A stretch of DNA of 64,000 bases from Advenella alkanexedens (GCF_019132845.1 NZ_JAHSPR010000005.1:62001-126000), one strand, 5' to 3'; positions 7,765 to 17,341 are shown, numbered from the stretch's first letter. The notes: a model not told the origin generated them from the sequence alone. Numbers and translations: made by a program.

Positions 7765-8835
7765 ATGTCATTACCCGAATTGCATCGTTATGTTCCTGAT
7801 CTGTTAGCTGACAATTATGCAGCGATTGATGCCGATTTGCCCCAGTTGCTTGAAGTGCTGTTTGCACGCAGTGCCAGTGAGGATTGGCACAAGGCCGGTA
7901 CCTTTAAACATCATTTGCTGGGGGTGTATCGTGCTTTATGTCTGTGGGAGCAGCCCAGGGAAGTACGGATGCTTGGCTTGTTTCATAGTGTATATGGCAA
8001 TGAGTATGTCAATCTGACCTTGTTCAATCGTGAAAAGGAACGGGCAACACTACGAGACCTGATTGGTGAGGAAGCAGAGTCATGGGTGAGTCTGTTTTGT
8101 GCCATCTCACGCACCCGTTTTGTTCAGGCGGTGCTGGATGGACAGGGAACAGGTCCTGAAGGCCTTGATTTGGAAGATGACAAGGGTGAAATCACTCACC
8201 TCACACCACGCCAGGTAGCCGCTTTTATAGTGATGACGGTGGCAGATGTTGGCGAGCAATGGCATAGCTGGCAGGATGAAATTTTTTCCGGTTATCCTTA
8301 TCAGCAAAAACGCGAGCTGGCACCGCATTGGGTCGCTTCCATGTGGCCAGGACCATTGAAACCGCCAGCCAATATTTTGCATATGCTGTCACGTCTGGTC
8401 AATATATTGCAGGCAATGCCAACAGATACCGGGATCCCTGTTCCACCCGCTTTCCGGCAAGGGCAGGGCGTACTTGAGCGCAAGGATGAAGCGGCAGCCG
8501 CGGCCTTATACTGGCAGGTAATTACCCGCATGCATCCCTTGACCGAAAGCGTCACGGCCAGGCTCATGCTTGAGTCGGTGATAGACCATAACCCCTATGT
8601 GGGTGAACCGCGTTTGTTATTGGCACAGTTGGCACTGACTGGTGGTGATTTTGAAACGGCCGAGACACAGGCTTTGGCCGGTTTGCAAGCCTTGCAGTCA
8701 TGGGGCCTGGCCTGGGACAAGCGGATTGCCTGGGAGGCATGGATTGCCTGGGCACGTATTTTATTGCAACATGCGCGTAACCGTGAATGGCCCAAGAGCC
8801 TGGGCGCTTTGAATGGTTTGGGTTTGGTAGAGTAG
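7765..8835 (+). CDS. DUF6817/HD-like domain protein, unknown function
   Basis: 356 residues from the ATG at 7765; an in-frame TTG at 7750 would add five. Residues about 35-90 contain HKAGTFKHHLLGVYRALCLW and GLFHSVYGNEYVN, a spaced His pattern like that of HD-type metal-dependent hydrolase proteins annotated as DUF6817. The C-terminal half is helical and reads like TPR-type helix pairs (AAAALYWQVITR, EPRLLLAQLALTGGDFETAE). No signal peptide is present, so it is cytoplasmic. It stands alone between AT-rich DNA and a REP cluster. The family label is from memory of the motif; the substrate is unknown. Confidence 0.7.
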   Translation: MSLPELHRYVPDLLADNYAAIDADLPQLLEVLFARSASEDWHKAGTFKHHLLGVYRALCLWEQPREVRMLGLFHSVYGNEYVNLTLFNREKERATLRDLIGEEAESWVSLFCAISRTRFVQAVLDGQGTGPEGLDLEDDKGEITHLTPRQVAAFIVMTVADVGEQWHSWQDEIFSGYPYQQKRELAPHWVASMWPGPLKPPANILHMLSRLVNILQAMPTDTGIPVPPAFRQGQGVLERKDEAAAAALYWQVITRMHPLTESVTARLMLESVIDHNPYVGEPRLLLAQLALTGGDFETAETQALAGLQALQSWGLAWDKRIAWEAWIAWARILLQHARNREWPKSLGALNGLGLVE

Positions 8836-8848
8836 TCTGAAGAAAATT

Positions 8849-8939
8849 CTCGTCCCCATGCTCTTGCGTGGGGACGTCTACGTGGGTAGAGCTGCATTCC
8901 CACGCTGGAGCGTGGGAACGAGTTTCGCTTGGGAACGAG
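8849..8939. repeat. REP-like palindromic repeat cluster B
   Basis: Copy 3 (8849-8876, starting CTCGTCCCCATGCTCTTGCG) carries compensating changes (CCCC with GGGG), so its stem is conserved. Copy 4 (8896-8922) matches cluster A copy 1 in opposite relative orientation to copy 3. A half copy, GGGAACGAG, follows at 8931-8939. The linker between copies 3 and 4 (CTACGTGGGTAGAGCTGCATT) resembles the flank of cluster A, so the repeated unit exceeds the palindrome. It sits between two convergent genes. Confidence 0.8.
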
Positions 8940-8986
8940 TTTCGAGTTTCTTGTGGTAACAGATTGTCTGAAAATCCGGTTAATGC

Positions 8987-9442
8987 TTATTCTTCTTCCG
9001 GTGTGCCTGAGGGCCAGTCACGAATATAGGCCTTGAGCATGGAGTTTTCAAATTTTTGTGCCTCAAGAATGGCGCGTGCCATATCGTAAAAAGAAATCAC
9101 ACCCAGCAGGGTAGGACCATCCATGACAGGCACATACCTGGCATGATGCTCAAGCATTAAGCGCTGTACTTCATTGGCATTGGTATTGGGTGAAACGCTA
9201 ACGGGCGCATCATCCATGATTTTCCGAATGGTAGTGTTACCCGCCTGATGGTTGTTGTCACTAAGATGGCGGATGATCTCACGGAATGTAAGCATCCCGG
9301 CCAGTTGGCCCTGTTCCATAATAACCAAAGAGCCAATATCATGAATGCTCATGGTTTCAATTGCCTGGGCAACGGTTTGATCTGGTGTGGCGGTATAAAG
9401 CGTATTGCCTTTAACGCGCAGAACTTCACTGATTTTCAACAT
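8987..9442 (-). CDS. CBS-domain pair protein
   Basis: 151 residues made almost wholly of two CBS motifs: one from about 9 to 62 (TPDQTVAQAIETMSIHDIGSL, then GMLTFREIIRHL), the other from about 75 to 130 (PVSVSPNTNANEVQRLMLEH, then RYVPVMDGPTLLGVISFYDM). Such stand-alone pairs bind adenosine nucleotides such as AMP, ATP or S-adenosylmethionine and tune partner enzymes or channels. A GGGAGAG ribosome site precedes the ATG. No obvious partner is adjacent. Confidence 0.9.
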   Translation of the reverse strand: MLKISEVLRVKGNTLYTATPDQTVAQAIETMSIHDIGSLVIMEQGQLAGMLTFREIIRHLSDNNHQAGNTTIRKIMDDAPVSVSPNTNANEVQRLMLEHHARYVPVMDGPTLLGVISFYDMARAILEAQKFENSMLKAYIRDWPSGTPEEE

Positions 9443-9630
9443 ATTGCTCTCCCTGATACTTGCCAGCTGTATTTTTATAATTTAAGTGCTTTTGAAAGCC
9501 GCTTAAACGGACCTAGCTGCTTTTACGGTAATAAATGAAATTTGATATATAGAAATGTACACCATACAAGGGGTCTTTTAAAGTTAAATTTTCGCGTATG
9601 GCTGCAGGGCGACATGGAAACAGTGGTTTT

Positions 9631-9665
9631 GCCAGTATTAATACCTAGGTGTATTGAATACTGGC
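9631..9665. repeat. Long hairpin in the CBS-yihY spacer
   Basis: GCCAGTATT (9631-9639) and AATAC (9640-9644) pair with GTATT (9651-9655) and AATACTGGC (9657-9665), giving a 14-bp stem with one bulged G and a 6-base loop. No T-run follows on either strand, so it is not a classic terminator. It lies just downstream of the minus-strand yihY gene and may protect the 3' end of that transcript. Confidence 0.5.
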
Positions 9666-9680
9666 ATTGTCTTGGATTCT

Positions 9681-10994
9681 TTATGGTTTTTTAATGATGT
9701 CGCCCAATTTGACACTATCGTCGCTCAGAATGAGTGCGGGAATGGCCTCGCGGATTTCGGGTTCGTCATGTAAAGGGTTGGCTTGCCGGTCAAACAGAAA
9801 ATAATTGGACAGAGCCGTTAGGCTGGCCTTTTCACTGCTGGCCAGTGCCCAACGTTCAGATCTTTTGCCCGTTGTGTTAACGATGTAACCCATTGCCTGT
9901 AGCGGATCCAATACTTCGGGCAACTCGTCCTGATTGATTTTTAGCGAAGAAGCAAGAAAGGCAGTGCTTCGGCCGGGTGGATTGTCATCACGGGTGGCAT
10001 GAAGCAGACGTAAAACACGAATGGCAGCCATAAACCGGGTGCCTGGAAGAATATTGTGCTGGAAGCTGCCAAGCCGGATTTGTGGGGCAATGGCCGTGAC
10101 CGAGGCGCCAAACAACACAACCAGCCAGGACAGGTAAATCCATAATAAAAAAAGCGGGATCGTGGCAAAAGTACCATAAATAAGCGTATAGGAAGGAAAG
10201 CGGGTAATGTAATAAGTGAAGCCGGCTTTCATGATTTCCAGCAAAAGAGCGGTGGTAAAGCCACCGATCAGGGCATCTTTTAAGGCAACCTTGCCATTGG
10301 GGGCGACCAAATATAATAAGGTAAAGCCAATGACTGACAGCAGAATGGGGATCAAGGAAACCAGAATACTGCTTAACAGTGAAAGATCATCGGTAAGGCC
10401 AAATTTTTCCCGGGCCAGAAAGGCTGTTGTCCACAGACTGGCACCCAGCATGATGGGGCCCAGTGACAGGATGGCCCAATAAACCAGGATACGTTGGGAA
10501 ATTGGTCGTTGTCGACGGATATGCCATATTTTGTTCAGGGCCTCGTCTATCGTCATCATCAGCATAATGGAGGTAACAATCAGGAAACCCACCCCGATAG
10601 TAGTCAGCCGGCTTGCCTGTTGGGCAAACGTATTCAGGTAACTCATGATGTTTTCCGACATCGAGGGAGGCATAAGATTGTTGGTCAGGAAGGCATCCAG
10701 TGATTCCTTGAAGTCGGTGAATAGCGGAAAGGCGGTGAAAAGGGACAGGATAACCGCCAGCAGGGGAACAATGGCCAGTACGGTGGTAAATGTCAGACTG
10801 GAAGCAACTTGTGTGAGATTGTCACGCATCAGTCGGGTAAAAGCAAACAGAACGGCGTCCCTGTAAAACAGCAACCGGGATTGCCGGGTGAACTGGGAAA
10901 GCTGCTCCTGTTCTTCTTGTACTTCCAGGGCTTCCTGCTTTTGCTCCAGGTGCTCTTCCTGATCCAGATAGTTTTGCTTGTCTTTGGTTTTCAT
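9681..10994 (-). CDS. YihY/BrkB-family inner-membrane protein
   Basis: 437 residues. A charged, Glu/Gln-rich N-terminal segment (about 1-40, repeated QEE/EQE) precedes about six membrane spans. Family landmarks are NLTQVASSLTFTTVLAIVPLLAVILS written across about 59-84 and the PLFLLWIYLSWLVVLFGASV region (about 280-300). A soluble C-terminal domain with a winged-helix look (SLKINQDELPEVLDPLQAMGY) follows. The family was once called ribonuclease BN in error; its true role is unknown, with possible export or virulence links (BrkB in Bordetella). It is divergent from the DUF2069-selO genes. Confidence 0.9.
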   Translation of the reverse strand: MKTKDKQNYLDQEEHLEQKQEALEVQEEQEQLSQFTRQSRLLFYRDAVLFAFTRLMRDNLTQVASSLTFTTVLAIVPLLAVILSLFTAFPLFTDFKESLDAFLTNNLMPPSMSENIMSYLNTFAQQASRLTTIGVGFLIVTSIMLMMTIDEALNKIWHIRRQRPISQRILVYWAILSLGPIMLGASLWTTAFLAREKFGLTDDLSLLSSILVSLIPILLSVIGFTLLYLVAPNGKVALKDALIGGFTTALLLEIMKAGFTYYITRFPSYTLIYGTFATIPLFLLWIYLSWLVVLFGASVTAIAPQIRLGSFQHNILPGTRFMAAIRVLRLLHATRDDNPPGRSTAFLASSLKINQDELPEVLDPLQAMGYIVNTTGKRSERWALASSEKASLTALSNYFLFDRQANPLHDEPEIREAIPALILSDDSVKLGDIIKKP

Positions 10995-11099
10995 GAAAAA
11001 GTAAGGGAGGTGGCCAATTTAAAGGCAGTATAACAAGATTATCACCGTCCTTTAAGTCAGGCTGCGCTTATAATACAGTAATTAACGTCCACATGATGA

Positions 11100-11555
11100 T
11101 TGAGTATTTTTGTGCCAGCACCTGTAATTTCTTCTCCAGAACCTGATAGCCCCGTTTATTCTGTCAACCATCCCATGATGGTCACGCTGAACCCGGTCTA
11201 TCGTTATATTTGTTTTGCCAGTCTGTTGGCTTTGTTGCTGCTATGCGTGCTATGGGAGCTGGTGCTTGACCCGCTGGTGCCGGGGGGCAGTATTTATGTC
11301 CTGAAAGCCTTACCGCTTATTTTCCCCCTATATGGTGTTTATAAAGGCAATTTATACACCATGCAATGGTCTTCCATGCTGGTCCTGCTTTATATTATGG
11401 AGGGCACCGTGCGTTGGTATTCCGATATAAGTACCACCTCAATGTATCTGGGCATGGCTGAAACCCTGCTTTCATTGCTTGTGTTTGCAAGTGCCATTCT
11501 ATACGTTCGCCCGGCCAAGAAAGTGGCCCGTGCCACCAAGAAACAGGGTAAATAA
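11100..11555 (+). CDS. DUF2069 inner-membrane protein
   Basis: 151 residues from a TTG start; a GTG at 11112 or ATG at 11175 are in-frame alternatives, the last starting just before the conserved region. Four hydrophobic segments are visible, with the family pattern KALPLIFPLYGVYKGNLYT in the middle and EGTVRWYSD before the last helix. Function is unknown. Its stop is 3 bases before the ATG of selO, so the two are co-transcribed. Confidence 0.82.
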   Translation: MSIFVPAPVISSPEPDSPVYSVNHPMMVTLNPVYRYICFASLLALLLLCVLWELVLDPLVPGGSIYVLKALPLIFPLYGVYKGNLYTMQWSSMLVLLYIMEGTVRWYSDISTTSMYLGMAETLLSLLVFASAILYVRPAKKVARATKKQGK

Positions 11556-11558
11556 AAT

Positions 11559-13043
11559 ATGTTTGCCCAATTGCCGGTCAGTAATAGTTTTGCCCAACTG
11601 TCACCCGAGTTTTATACCCGGCTGCAGCCACGTGGTCTGAATAATCCATCCCTGTTGCATGTCAATAACGATGTGGCAGGCTTGCTGGGTCTTGATAAAG
11701 CCCAAACCGAAAGTGATGAGTTCCTGCAAATCATGTCCGGTAATGCACCATTGCCAGGTGGTGTCACCCTATCTGCCGTCTACAGTGGTCACCAGTTTGG
11801 CGTATGGGCCGGGCAGCTGGGTGATGGCAGGGCGCATTTGCTGGGTGCCGTGGCAGGGCACGATGACACTGGTAAGCCCTGCGACTGGGAGTTGCAGTTA
11901 AAGGGTGCCGGGCTTACTCCTTATTCCCGTATGGGAGACGGTCGCGCCGTTTTACGCTCTTCAGTGCGTGAATATCTGGCCAGTGCCGCCATGGTGGGTC
12001 TGTGTATTCCCACCACGCTGGCCTTATGCATTACCCAGTCTGATGATCCGGTTTATCGTGAAACCACCGAAACAGCCGCCATCGTCACGCGGGTGGCCCC
12101 CAGCTTTGTCCGTTTTGGTTCTTTCGAGCACTGGTATGCCAATCGCCGTCCAGACCTGTTGCGTGAGTTGCTGAATTATGTGGTCAGTCATTTTTTTGCC
12201 GATGAAGTCAAGGTGGCACAAAGCGATGCCGATTTGCCGGCCATGGTGTGCGGTTTCCTTGATAGCGTCATCAAACGTACCGCCGTACTCATGGCAGACT
12301 GGCTGTGTGTCGGGTTTTGTCATGGCGTCATGAATACCGACAACATGTCCATTTTGGGCTTAACCATTGATTATGGTCCGTATGGCTTCATGGACGGCTT
12401 CCAGGCCAACCATATTTGCAACCACTCTGATAGCGAAGGACGGTATGCCTGGAATCAACAGGCATCAGTAGGTTTGTGGAATTTATACCGTTTGGCCAAT
12501 TGCTTTGTCTCATTGGGAGTTCCCCAAGAGGCGCTTACCGAATGTCTTGATCGCTATGAGCCAGTTTTTACCGCCACTTTCCGTGAGAAATTGATACGCA
12601 AAATGGGGCTGGTGCAATGGCAGGAAGATGATGAACAACTGCTGGAACAGTGGTGGCAGATGCTGCATGCCCAAAAGGCTGATTTCACTTTAAGTTTCAG
12701 GTATTTGTCTGAGGTCATGCACGACGACTCCCGTTTTCTGGGTCTTTTTTCTGACAAATCTGCCGCGCAGCAATGGTTGCAGCAATATAAGGCGCGTATC
12801 GCCGGTATTTCAGGAAACGAAGCAGAACGGGTGGATGGCATGAACGCGGTGAATCCCTTGTATGTGTTGCGAAATTATCTGGCCGAAAAGGCGATTTGGG
12901 ATGCCAAGCGTAAAAATCCGGCCACCATTGAAAACCTGTTAACGGTGTTAAGAAACCCGTTTGTGGAACACGCGGGCATGGAGCAATTTGCCGCCTTGCC
13001 ACCCGATTGGGCCAATGAGATTGCGGTAAGCTGTTCTTCTTGA
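11559..13043 (+). CDS. selO: SelO/YdiU protein adenylyltransferase (pseudokinase-fold AMPylase)
   Basis: 494 residues, the usual length. Conserved blocks are VYSGHQFGVWAGQLGDGRA (about 74-92), ELQLKGAGLTPYSRMGDGRA (about 111-130, including the Lys-Gly-Ala nucleotide loop), SSVREYLASAAM and HGVMNTDNMSILGLTIDYGP (about 257-276), with the metal-binding Asn and Asp. SelO transfers AMP from ATP to Ser, Thr or Tyr of target proteins and is tied to redox stress. No C-terminal selenocysteine is seen; the frame ends ...AVSCSS. It follows the DUF2069 gene by 3 bases. Confidence 0.95.
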   Translation: MFAQLPVSNSFAQLSPEFYTRLQPRGLNNPSLLHVNNDVAGLLGLDKAQTESDEFLQIMSGNAPLPGGVTLSAVYSGHQFGVWAGQLGDGRAHLLGAVAGHDDTGKPCDWELQLKGAGLTPYSRMGDGRAVLRSSVREYLASAAMVGLCIPTTLALCITQSDDPVYRETTETAAIVTRVAPSFVRFGSFEHWYANRRPDLLRELLNYVVSHFFADEVKVAQSDADLPAMVCGFLDSVIKRTAVLMADWLCVGFCHGVMNTDNMSILGLTIDYGPYGFMDGFQANHICNHSDSEGRYAWNQQASVGLWNLYRLANCFVSLGVPQEALTECLDRYEPVFTATFREKLIRKMGLVQWQEDDEQLLEQWWQMLHAQKADFTLSFRYLSEVMHDDSRFLGLFSDKSAAQQWLQQYKARIAGISGNEAERVDGMNAVNPLYVLRNYLAEKAIWDAKRKNPATIENLLTVLRNPFVEHAGMEQFAALPPDWANEIAVSCSS

Positions 13044-13092
13044 GTAAGATACATGAACAGCAGAAATAAAAAAATTTGGATAAGAGAATAAA

Positions 13093-14151
13093 ATGTCAGG
13101 TAATACATTAGGAAAAATTTTTACGGTCAGCAATTTTGGCGAGTCGCATGGACCGGCCATTGGTTGTGTTATTGATGGCTGCCCGGCCGGTCTGGAATTG
13201 TCAGCGGAAGATATCCAGCTGGAACTGGACAGGCGCAGGCCCGGGACTTCACGGCACGTGACTCAACGCCAGGAACCCGATCAGGTGGAAATCCTGTCGG
13301 GTGTTTATGAAGGTAAAACCACAGGCACACCCATAGGGCTGCTTATTCGTAATCAGGACCAGCGCAGCAAAGATTATTCGGCCATTTCGGATACCTTCCG
13401 TCCTGGTCATGCAGACGTCACTTACTGGAAAAAATACGGTATTCGCGACCCGCGGGGGGGCGGACGCTCCTCAGCCCGCTTGACCGCGCCCACGGTGGCG
13501 GCCGGTGCGGTGGCCAAAAAATGGCTTAAACAAGAATTCGGCACGCTTATCCGTGGTTACATGAGCCAGTTGGGTCCTATCGAAATTCCTTTCGATTCCT
13601 GGGACCATGTTGCCAATAATCCGTTTTTTGCGGCTAACCAAAGCCTGGTTCCCGAGCTGGAAAGTTACATGGATGAATTGAGACGGGATGGTGACTCTAT
13701 TGGGGCACGCATAGAAGTGGTGGCCCAAAACCTGCCTGCTGGCTGGGGCGAACCCATTTATGATCGCCTTGATGCCGATATTGCCCATGCCATGATGGGA
13801 TTGAATGCCGTGAAAGGGGTTTCTATCGGAGCCGGTTTCGAGTCTGTGGCCCAGCGCGGTTCCGAGCATGGTGACGAATTGACGCCTGATGGTTATTTAA
13901 GCAATCATGCGGGGGGTATTCTGGGTGGTATTTCTACCGGTCAGGATATTACGGTGTCTTTGGCCATCAAACCAACCTCCAGTATCCGTATTGAACGAAA
14001 ATCGCTGAACAAGGCCGGTGAGCCGGTCATGGTGCAAACCTTGGGCAGGCACGATCCTTGCGTGGGAATTCGTGCAACGCCAATTGCCGAGGCTTTGCTG
14101 GCACTGGTTTTAATCGATCACGCACTCAGGCAGCGGGCTTATCGCTGCTAA
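13093..14151 (+). CDS. aroC: Chorismate synthase
   Basis: 352 residues, full length. The N-terminus [20 protein letters not shown] holds the first signature, and [20 protein letters not shown] (about 117-136) and the late [13 protein letters not shown] region (about 296-308) complete the family pattern. It converts 5-enolpyruvylshikimate-3-phosphate to chorismate with reduced FMN, the last shared step to Phe, Tyr, Trp and folate. It lies 49 bases after selO and ends before a bidirectional terminator. No other shikimate gene is adjacent. Confidence 0.97.
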   Translation: MSGNTLGKIFTVSNFGESHGPAIGCVIDGCPAGLELSAEDIQLELDRRRPGTSRHVTQRQEPDQVEILSGVYEGKTTGTPIGLLIRNQDQRSKDYSAISDTFRPGHADVTYWKKYGIRDPRGGGRSSARLTAPTVAAGAVAKKWLKQEFGTLIRGYMSQLGPIEIPFDSWDHVANNPFFAANQSLVPELESYMDELRRDGDSIGARIEVVAQNLPAGWGEPIYDRLDADIAHAMMGLNAVKGVSIGAGFESVAQRGSEHGDELTPDGYLSNHAGGILGGISTGQDITVSLAIKPTSSIRIERKSLNKAGEPVMVQTLGRHDPCVGIRATPIAEALLALVLIDHALRQRAYRC

Positions 14152-14184
14152 TTGCCGGTTGCAGACCATTATTGGCAGTCAATG

Positions 14185-14214
14185 AAAAAGGACGGTTTGA
14201 ATACCGTCCTTTTT
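14185..14214. terminator. Bidirectional terminator between aroC and fahA
   Basis: AAAAAGGACGGT (14185-14196), loop of six, ACCGTCCTTTTT (14203-14214). The A-run and T-run flank a GC core, so it can end transcription from both convergent genes. Confidence 0.88.
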
Positions 14215-14229
14215 CATTTGAAAGCGCGA

Positions 14230-15549
14230 TTAGAACAAGGCTTTCAGCACGGTTCCAGACACAGAACCCAGGCTGATATCGGGATAACCTTCTTTGCGGC
14301 AAACGCCTTTGATAATGATTTCATCACCATCTTCCAGGAAGGTGCGTTTCTCACCCCAGGGCAGCTCGATGGGTTTTTTCCCACCTTCGCTCATTTCCAG
14401 CAAGGAACCCGCCTCTTCGGGGTTGGGGCCCGACAGGGTACCTGAGCCCAGCAGGTCTCCGGGTTGCAGATTACAGCCGTTAACAGTGTGGTGTGTAACC
14501 ATTTGGGCAATGGTCCAGTAGGCATCCTTGAAGTTGCTGCTGGCCAGTTTTGCCGGTTGCTGATTGCTGCTGCGCGATTTTTCGGTGCTGATCAGAACGT
14601 CCAGTTTCAGATCATAGGCACCGGCCTTGCTGTTTTCTTCAGAGCTCAGGTACTCAAGGGGCTGAGGGTCTTCAGCGGGATGAGAGAAAGCAGTCTGGAA
14701 GGGAGCCAGGGCTTCGGTGGTAACGACCCACGGAGAAATCGTGCTGGCAAAGTTTTTGGCCAGGAATGGACCCAGTGGCTGGTATTCCCAGGCTTGCAAA
14801 TCGCGGGCAGACCAGTCATTCAGAATGCACAGGCCAAAGATGTGTTTGGGGGCATCTTCTATTTTGATGCGGTGACCCAGTTCGTTGCCACTGCCAATGA
14901 AGACACCCAGTTCAAGTTCGTAATCAAGACGTTTGCAAGGGCTGAGTTCGGGCTTTCCGCCTTCGGTGGCAGGACGCAATTGGCCAACCGGACGATGAAA
15001 TTGCTGACCCGATACACCAATGCTGGAGGCGCGTCCGTGGTAGCCAATGGGAATCCATTTGTAGTTGGGTAATAAAGGATTGTCGGGACGGAATTGTTTG
15101 CCAACAGCGGTGGCGTGATGGACAGAAATATAAAAATCGGTGTAATCGCCAATTTTTGCCGCTGTGGTGTATTCGGCATCGGCCTGGGGAACCAGCAGTG
15201 GCTGGATGCTGGCTTGCAAATCAGACCCGCTTCGCAGGGCGCGTGACAGGGCCAGGCGTAATGCAGACCAGTATTCCTGGCCCAGGGCCATCAGTTCGTT
15301 CAGGTGAGTGCCACGGCAGGCATTCAGGGCCTCTTGGGCTTTGCCTTCAAACAGGTTCAGGTTTGCCAGTGCGGCCAGATCAACGATTTGATCACCAATG
15401 GCAACACCAGGACGGAAGGACTCTTGTGAGCCAGCTTTGCGAAAAGAGGCAAAAGGCAAATTCTGGATGGGAAAACCGTTGCCGGGGATGTTGGCTGATT
15501 CAACCCAGCTTTGCAGTTGGGGATTATGTGTCTCGTTCAGTGTTGTCAT
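14230..15549 (-). CDS. fahA: Fumarylacetoacetase
   Basis: 439 residues from the ATG at 15549, whose product begins MTTLNETHNPQLQSW; a longer frame up to 15648 adds 33 unlikely residues. Family blocks include LPFASFRK, DYTDFYISVHHATAVGKQFR (about 127-146), KWIPIGYHGRASS, KRLDYELELGVFIG and ILNDWSARDLQAWEYQPLGP, supplying the catalytic His-Glu pair and Ca/Mg ligands. It cleaves 4-fumarylacetoacetate to fumarate and acetoacetate, the last step of tyrosine/homogentisate breakdown. hmgA and maleylacetoacetate isomerase are not adjacent, so the pathway genes are dispersed. Confidence 0.95.
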   Translation of the reverse strand: MTTLNETHNPQLQSWVESANIPGNGFPIQNLPFASFRKAGSQESFRPGVAIGDQIVDLAALANLNLFEGKAQEALNACRGTHLNELMALGQEYWSALRLALSRALRSGSDLQASIQPLLVPQADAEYTTAAKIGDYTDFYISVHHATAVGKQFRPDNPLLPNYKWIPIGYHGRASSIGVSGQQFHRPVGQLRPATEGGKPELSPCKRLDYELELGVFIGSGNELGHRIKIEDAPKHIFGLCILNDWSARDLQAWEYQPLGPFLAKNFASTISPWVVTTEALAPFQTAFSHPAEDPQPLEYLSSEENSKAGAYDLKLDVLISTEKSRSSNQQPAKLASSNFKDAYWTIAQMVTHHTVNGCNLQPGDLLGSGTLSGPNPEEAGSLLEMSEGGKKPIELPWGEKRTFLEDGDEIIIKGVCRKEGYPDISLGSVSGTVLKALF

Positions 15550-15719
15550 GCGTTTGAATAAATTTAAAAAGAGTTTGAACTTATAGTTGAAAACGCAACC
15601 ATTATAAGGGGGTCTCTGTGAAAAAAGCGAATAAGGGTTTTCCTGCATGGTACTGCGTTTTGTTGTCTGGCTTAGTGTAACGGATAAAACCGTAACAGAT
15701 GATACTTTACCGGATAAGT

Positions 15720-15747
15720 AAAAAAACAGCCAGAGGTAAGTCTGGCT
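15720..15747 (-). terminator. Terminator of the aminotransferase gene (minus strand)
   Basis: Read on the minus strand: CAGCCAGA (15747-15740), loop of six, TCTGGCTG (15733-15726), then six T. It lies 50 bases past the stop of the gene at 15801-17117. Confidence 0.85.
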
Positions 15748-15800
15748 GCTGCTGGAAAAATCTGCTCCGTTCAGCTTTATGGATGATTGATGATGGATTT

Positions 15801-17117
15801 TTAATCCACTTGTTTCAGGACATTGCCAAGGACATTGAATATCTGTGTGATTTGCTCTTCATTAATAATGAGCGGAGGCGAAATGGCAATAATATCGCCG
15901 GTGTAACGCAGCAGGACCCCTTGTTCGTAGCATTTCTGGAAAACTTCAGCGGCTCGGGCGCCTGGGGCTCCTTCCCTCGGTTTTAGCTCGATACCCGCCA
16001 CCAGGCCAAGGTTGCGTATGTCCAAAACATGCGGGAAGCCTTTCAAGGCATGTGCGGCCTGTTCAAATACGCCACTCATTGCCTGTGCATTTTCAAAAAT
16101 ACGCGCGTTTGTGTACAGTTCCAGGGTTGCCTTGACAGCGGCAGCAGACAGGGGGTGTCCCGAGTAAGTATAGCCGTGAAAGAGTTCGATGCCTCCTGCG
16201 GAATGATTGAGGATCGTGTTGTAAATGTTTTCGTGGGCAGCTACCGCACCCACTGGTGCAGCGGCATTACTAAGGCCTTTGGCCAGGGTGATGAGGTCGG
16301 GGGTGACGCCAAAATATTCACTGGCAGTGGCCGTACCCAAGCGCCCAAAGCCGGTAATGACCTCATCAAAGATCAATAAAATGCCATGTTTACGGGTGAT
16401 TTCACGTAATCGTTCCAGATAACCTTTGGGTGGAATCAACACCCCTGTAGAGCCGGCAATGGGTTCCACAATGACTGCGGCAATGGTGGAGGCATCATGC
16501 AGGGCGATGATATTTTCAAGCTCATCAGCAAGGTGTGCGCCCCAGGCAGGTTGTCCTTTACTATAGGCATTGTGTTCCAGATGGTGTGTATGGGGCAAGT
16601 GATCGACCTGGGGCAGCAGGCTATTGGAAAAGGTTTTTCGATTGGCGCTGATGCCACCGACTGAAATGCCTCCAAAGCCAACCCCATGATATCCGCGTTC
16701 ACGGCCAATCAAGCGGGAGCGGGTTGGCTCGTTGTTGGCTCGATGATAGGCCAGGGCGATTTTCAGGGCCGTGTCCACAGCTTCCGAACCAGAGTTGGTA
16801 AAGAAAATTTTGTTGATTCCCTCTGGCATGAACTCGGCGACTGCCTGGGCTGCTTCAAACGCGATGGGGTGCCCCATCTGGAAACCGGGCGCATAATCAA
16901 GTGTATTAATTTGTTCAATCATGGCCTGGGTTATTTCCTCACGGCCATGCCCGGCATTCACACACCATAAACCGGCACAGCCATCCAGTATTTGTCGATC
17001 ATCGATAGACGTGTAATACATGCCTTTAGCCGCCTTGAGCAGGCGAGGTGCCGCCTTGAAGTTTTTATTGGCGGTAAAGGGCATCCAAAAATGGGAAAGA
17101 TCGGGTGTCTGGCGCAT
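15801..17117 (-). CDS. Class III omega-amino acid:pyruvate aminotransferase (beta-alanine type)
   Basis: 438 residues. It opens LSHFWMPFTANKNFKAAPRL, typical of omega-amino acid:pyruvate transaminases, then FTNSGSEAVDTALKIAL (about 105-121), GYHGVGFGG, the PLP-phosphate Asp in LLIFDEVITGFGRLG (about 251-265) and the PLP lysine in ITLAKGLSNAAAPVGA (about 281-296). The enzyme moves the amino group of beta-alanine or another omega-amino acid to pyruvate. A GGAG site precedes the ATG. No methylmalonate-semialdehyde dehydrogenase lies beside it, its frequent partner. It is divergent from leuC across 362 bases of regulatory DNA. Confidence 0.88.
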   Translation of the reverse strand: MRQTPDLSHFWMPFTANKNFKAAPRLLKAAKGMYYTSIDDRQILDGCAGLWCVNAGHGREEITQAMIEQINTLDYAPGFQMGHPIAFEAAQAVAEFMPEGINKIFFTNSGSEAVDTALKIALAYHRANNEPTRSRLIGRERGYHGVGFGGISVGGISANRKTFSNSLLPQVDHLPHTHHLEHNAYSKGQPAWGAHLADELENIIALHDASTIAAVIVEPIAGSTGVLIPPKGYLERLREITRKHGILLIFDEVITGFGRLGTATASEYFGVTPDLITLAKGLSNAAAPVGAVAAHENIYNTILNHSAGGIELFHGYTYSGHPLSAAAVKATLELYTNARIFENAQAMSGVFEQAAHALKGFPHVLDIRNLGLVAGIELKPREGAPGARAAEVFQKCYEQGVLLRYTGDIIAISPPLIINEEQITQIFNVLGNVLKQVD

Positions 17118-17341
17118 GGCTTTACTCCGAAAAGTGCGTGATTGATGAAAGGTGTTTTGTCTGATATGAAAAAAAATTTATTATCTGCAATTTACCTGTG
17201 CATTATGACATGCTGTCAATCTGGAAAAACAGGCGGGTTTTACCTATAAGATTGAGCTATGTGATTGTTTTGCAACAGTTTGACGGGTAGAGACTGTTGA
17301 ATGCGCAAGACCCGGTGCCTTGTGTATGAGTGATGAATATT

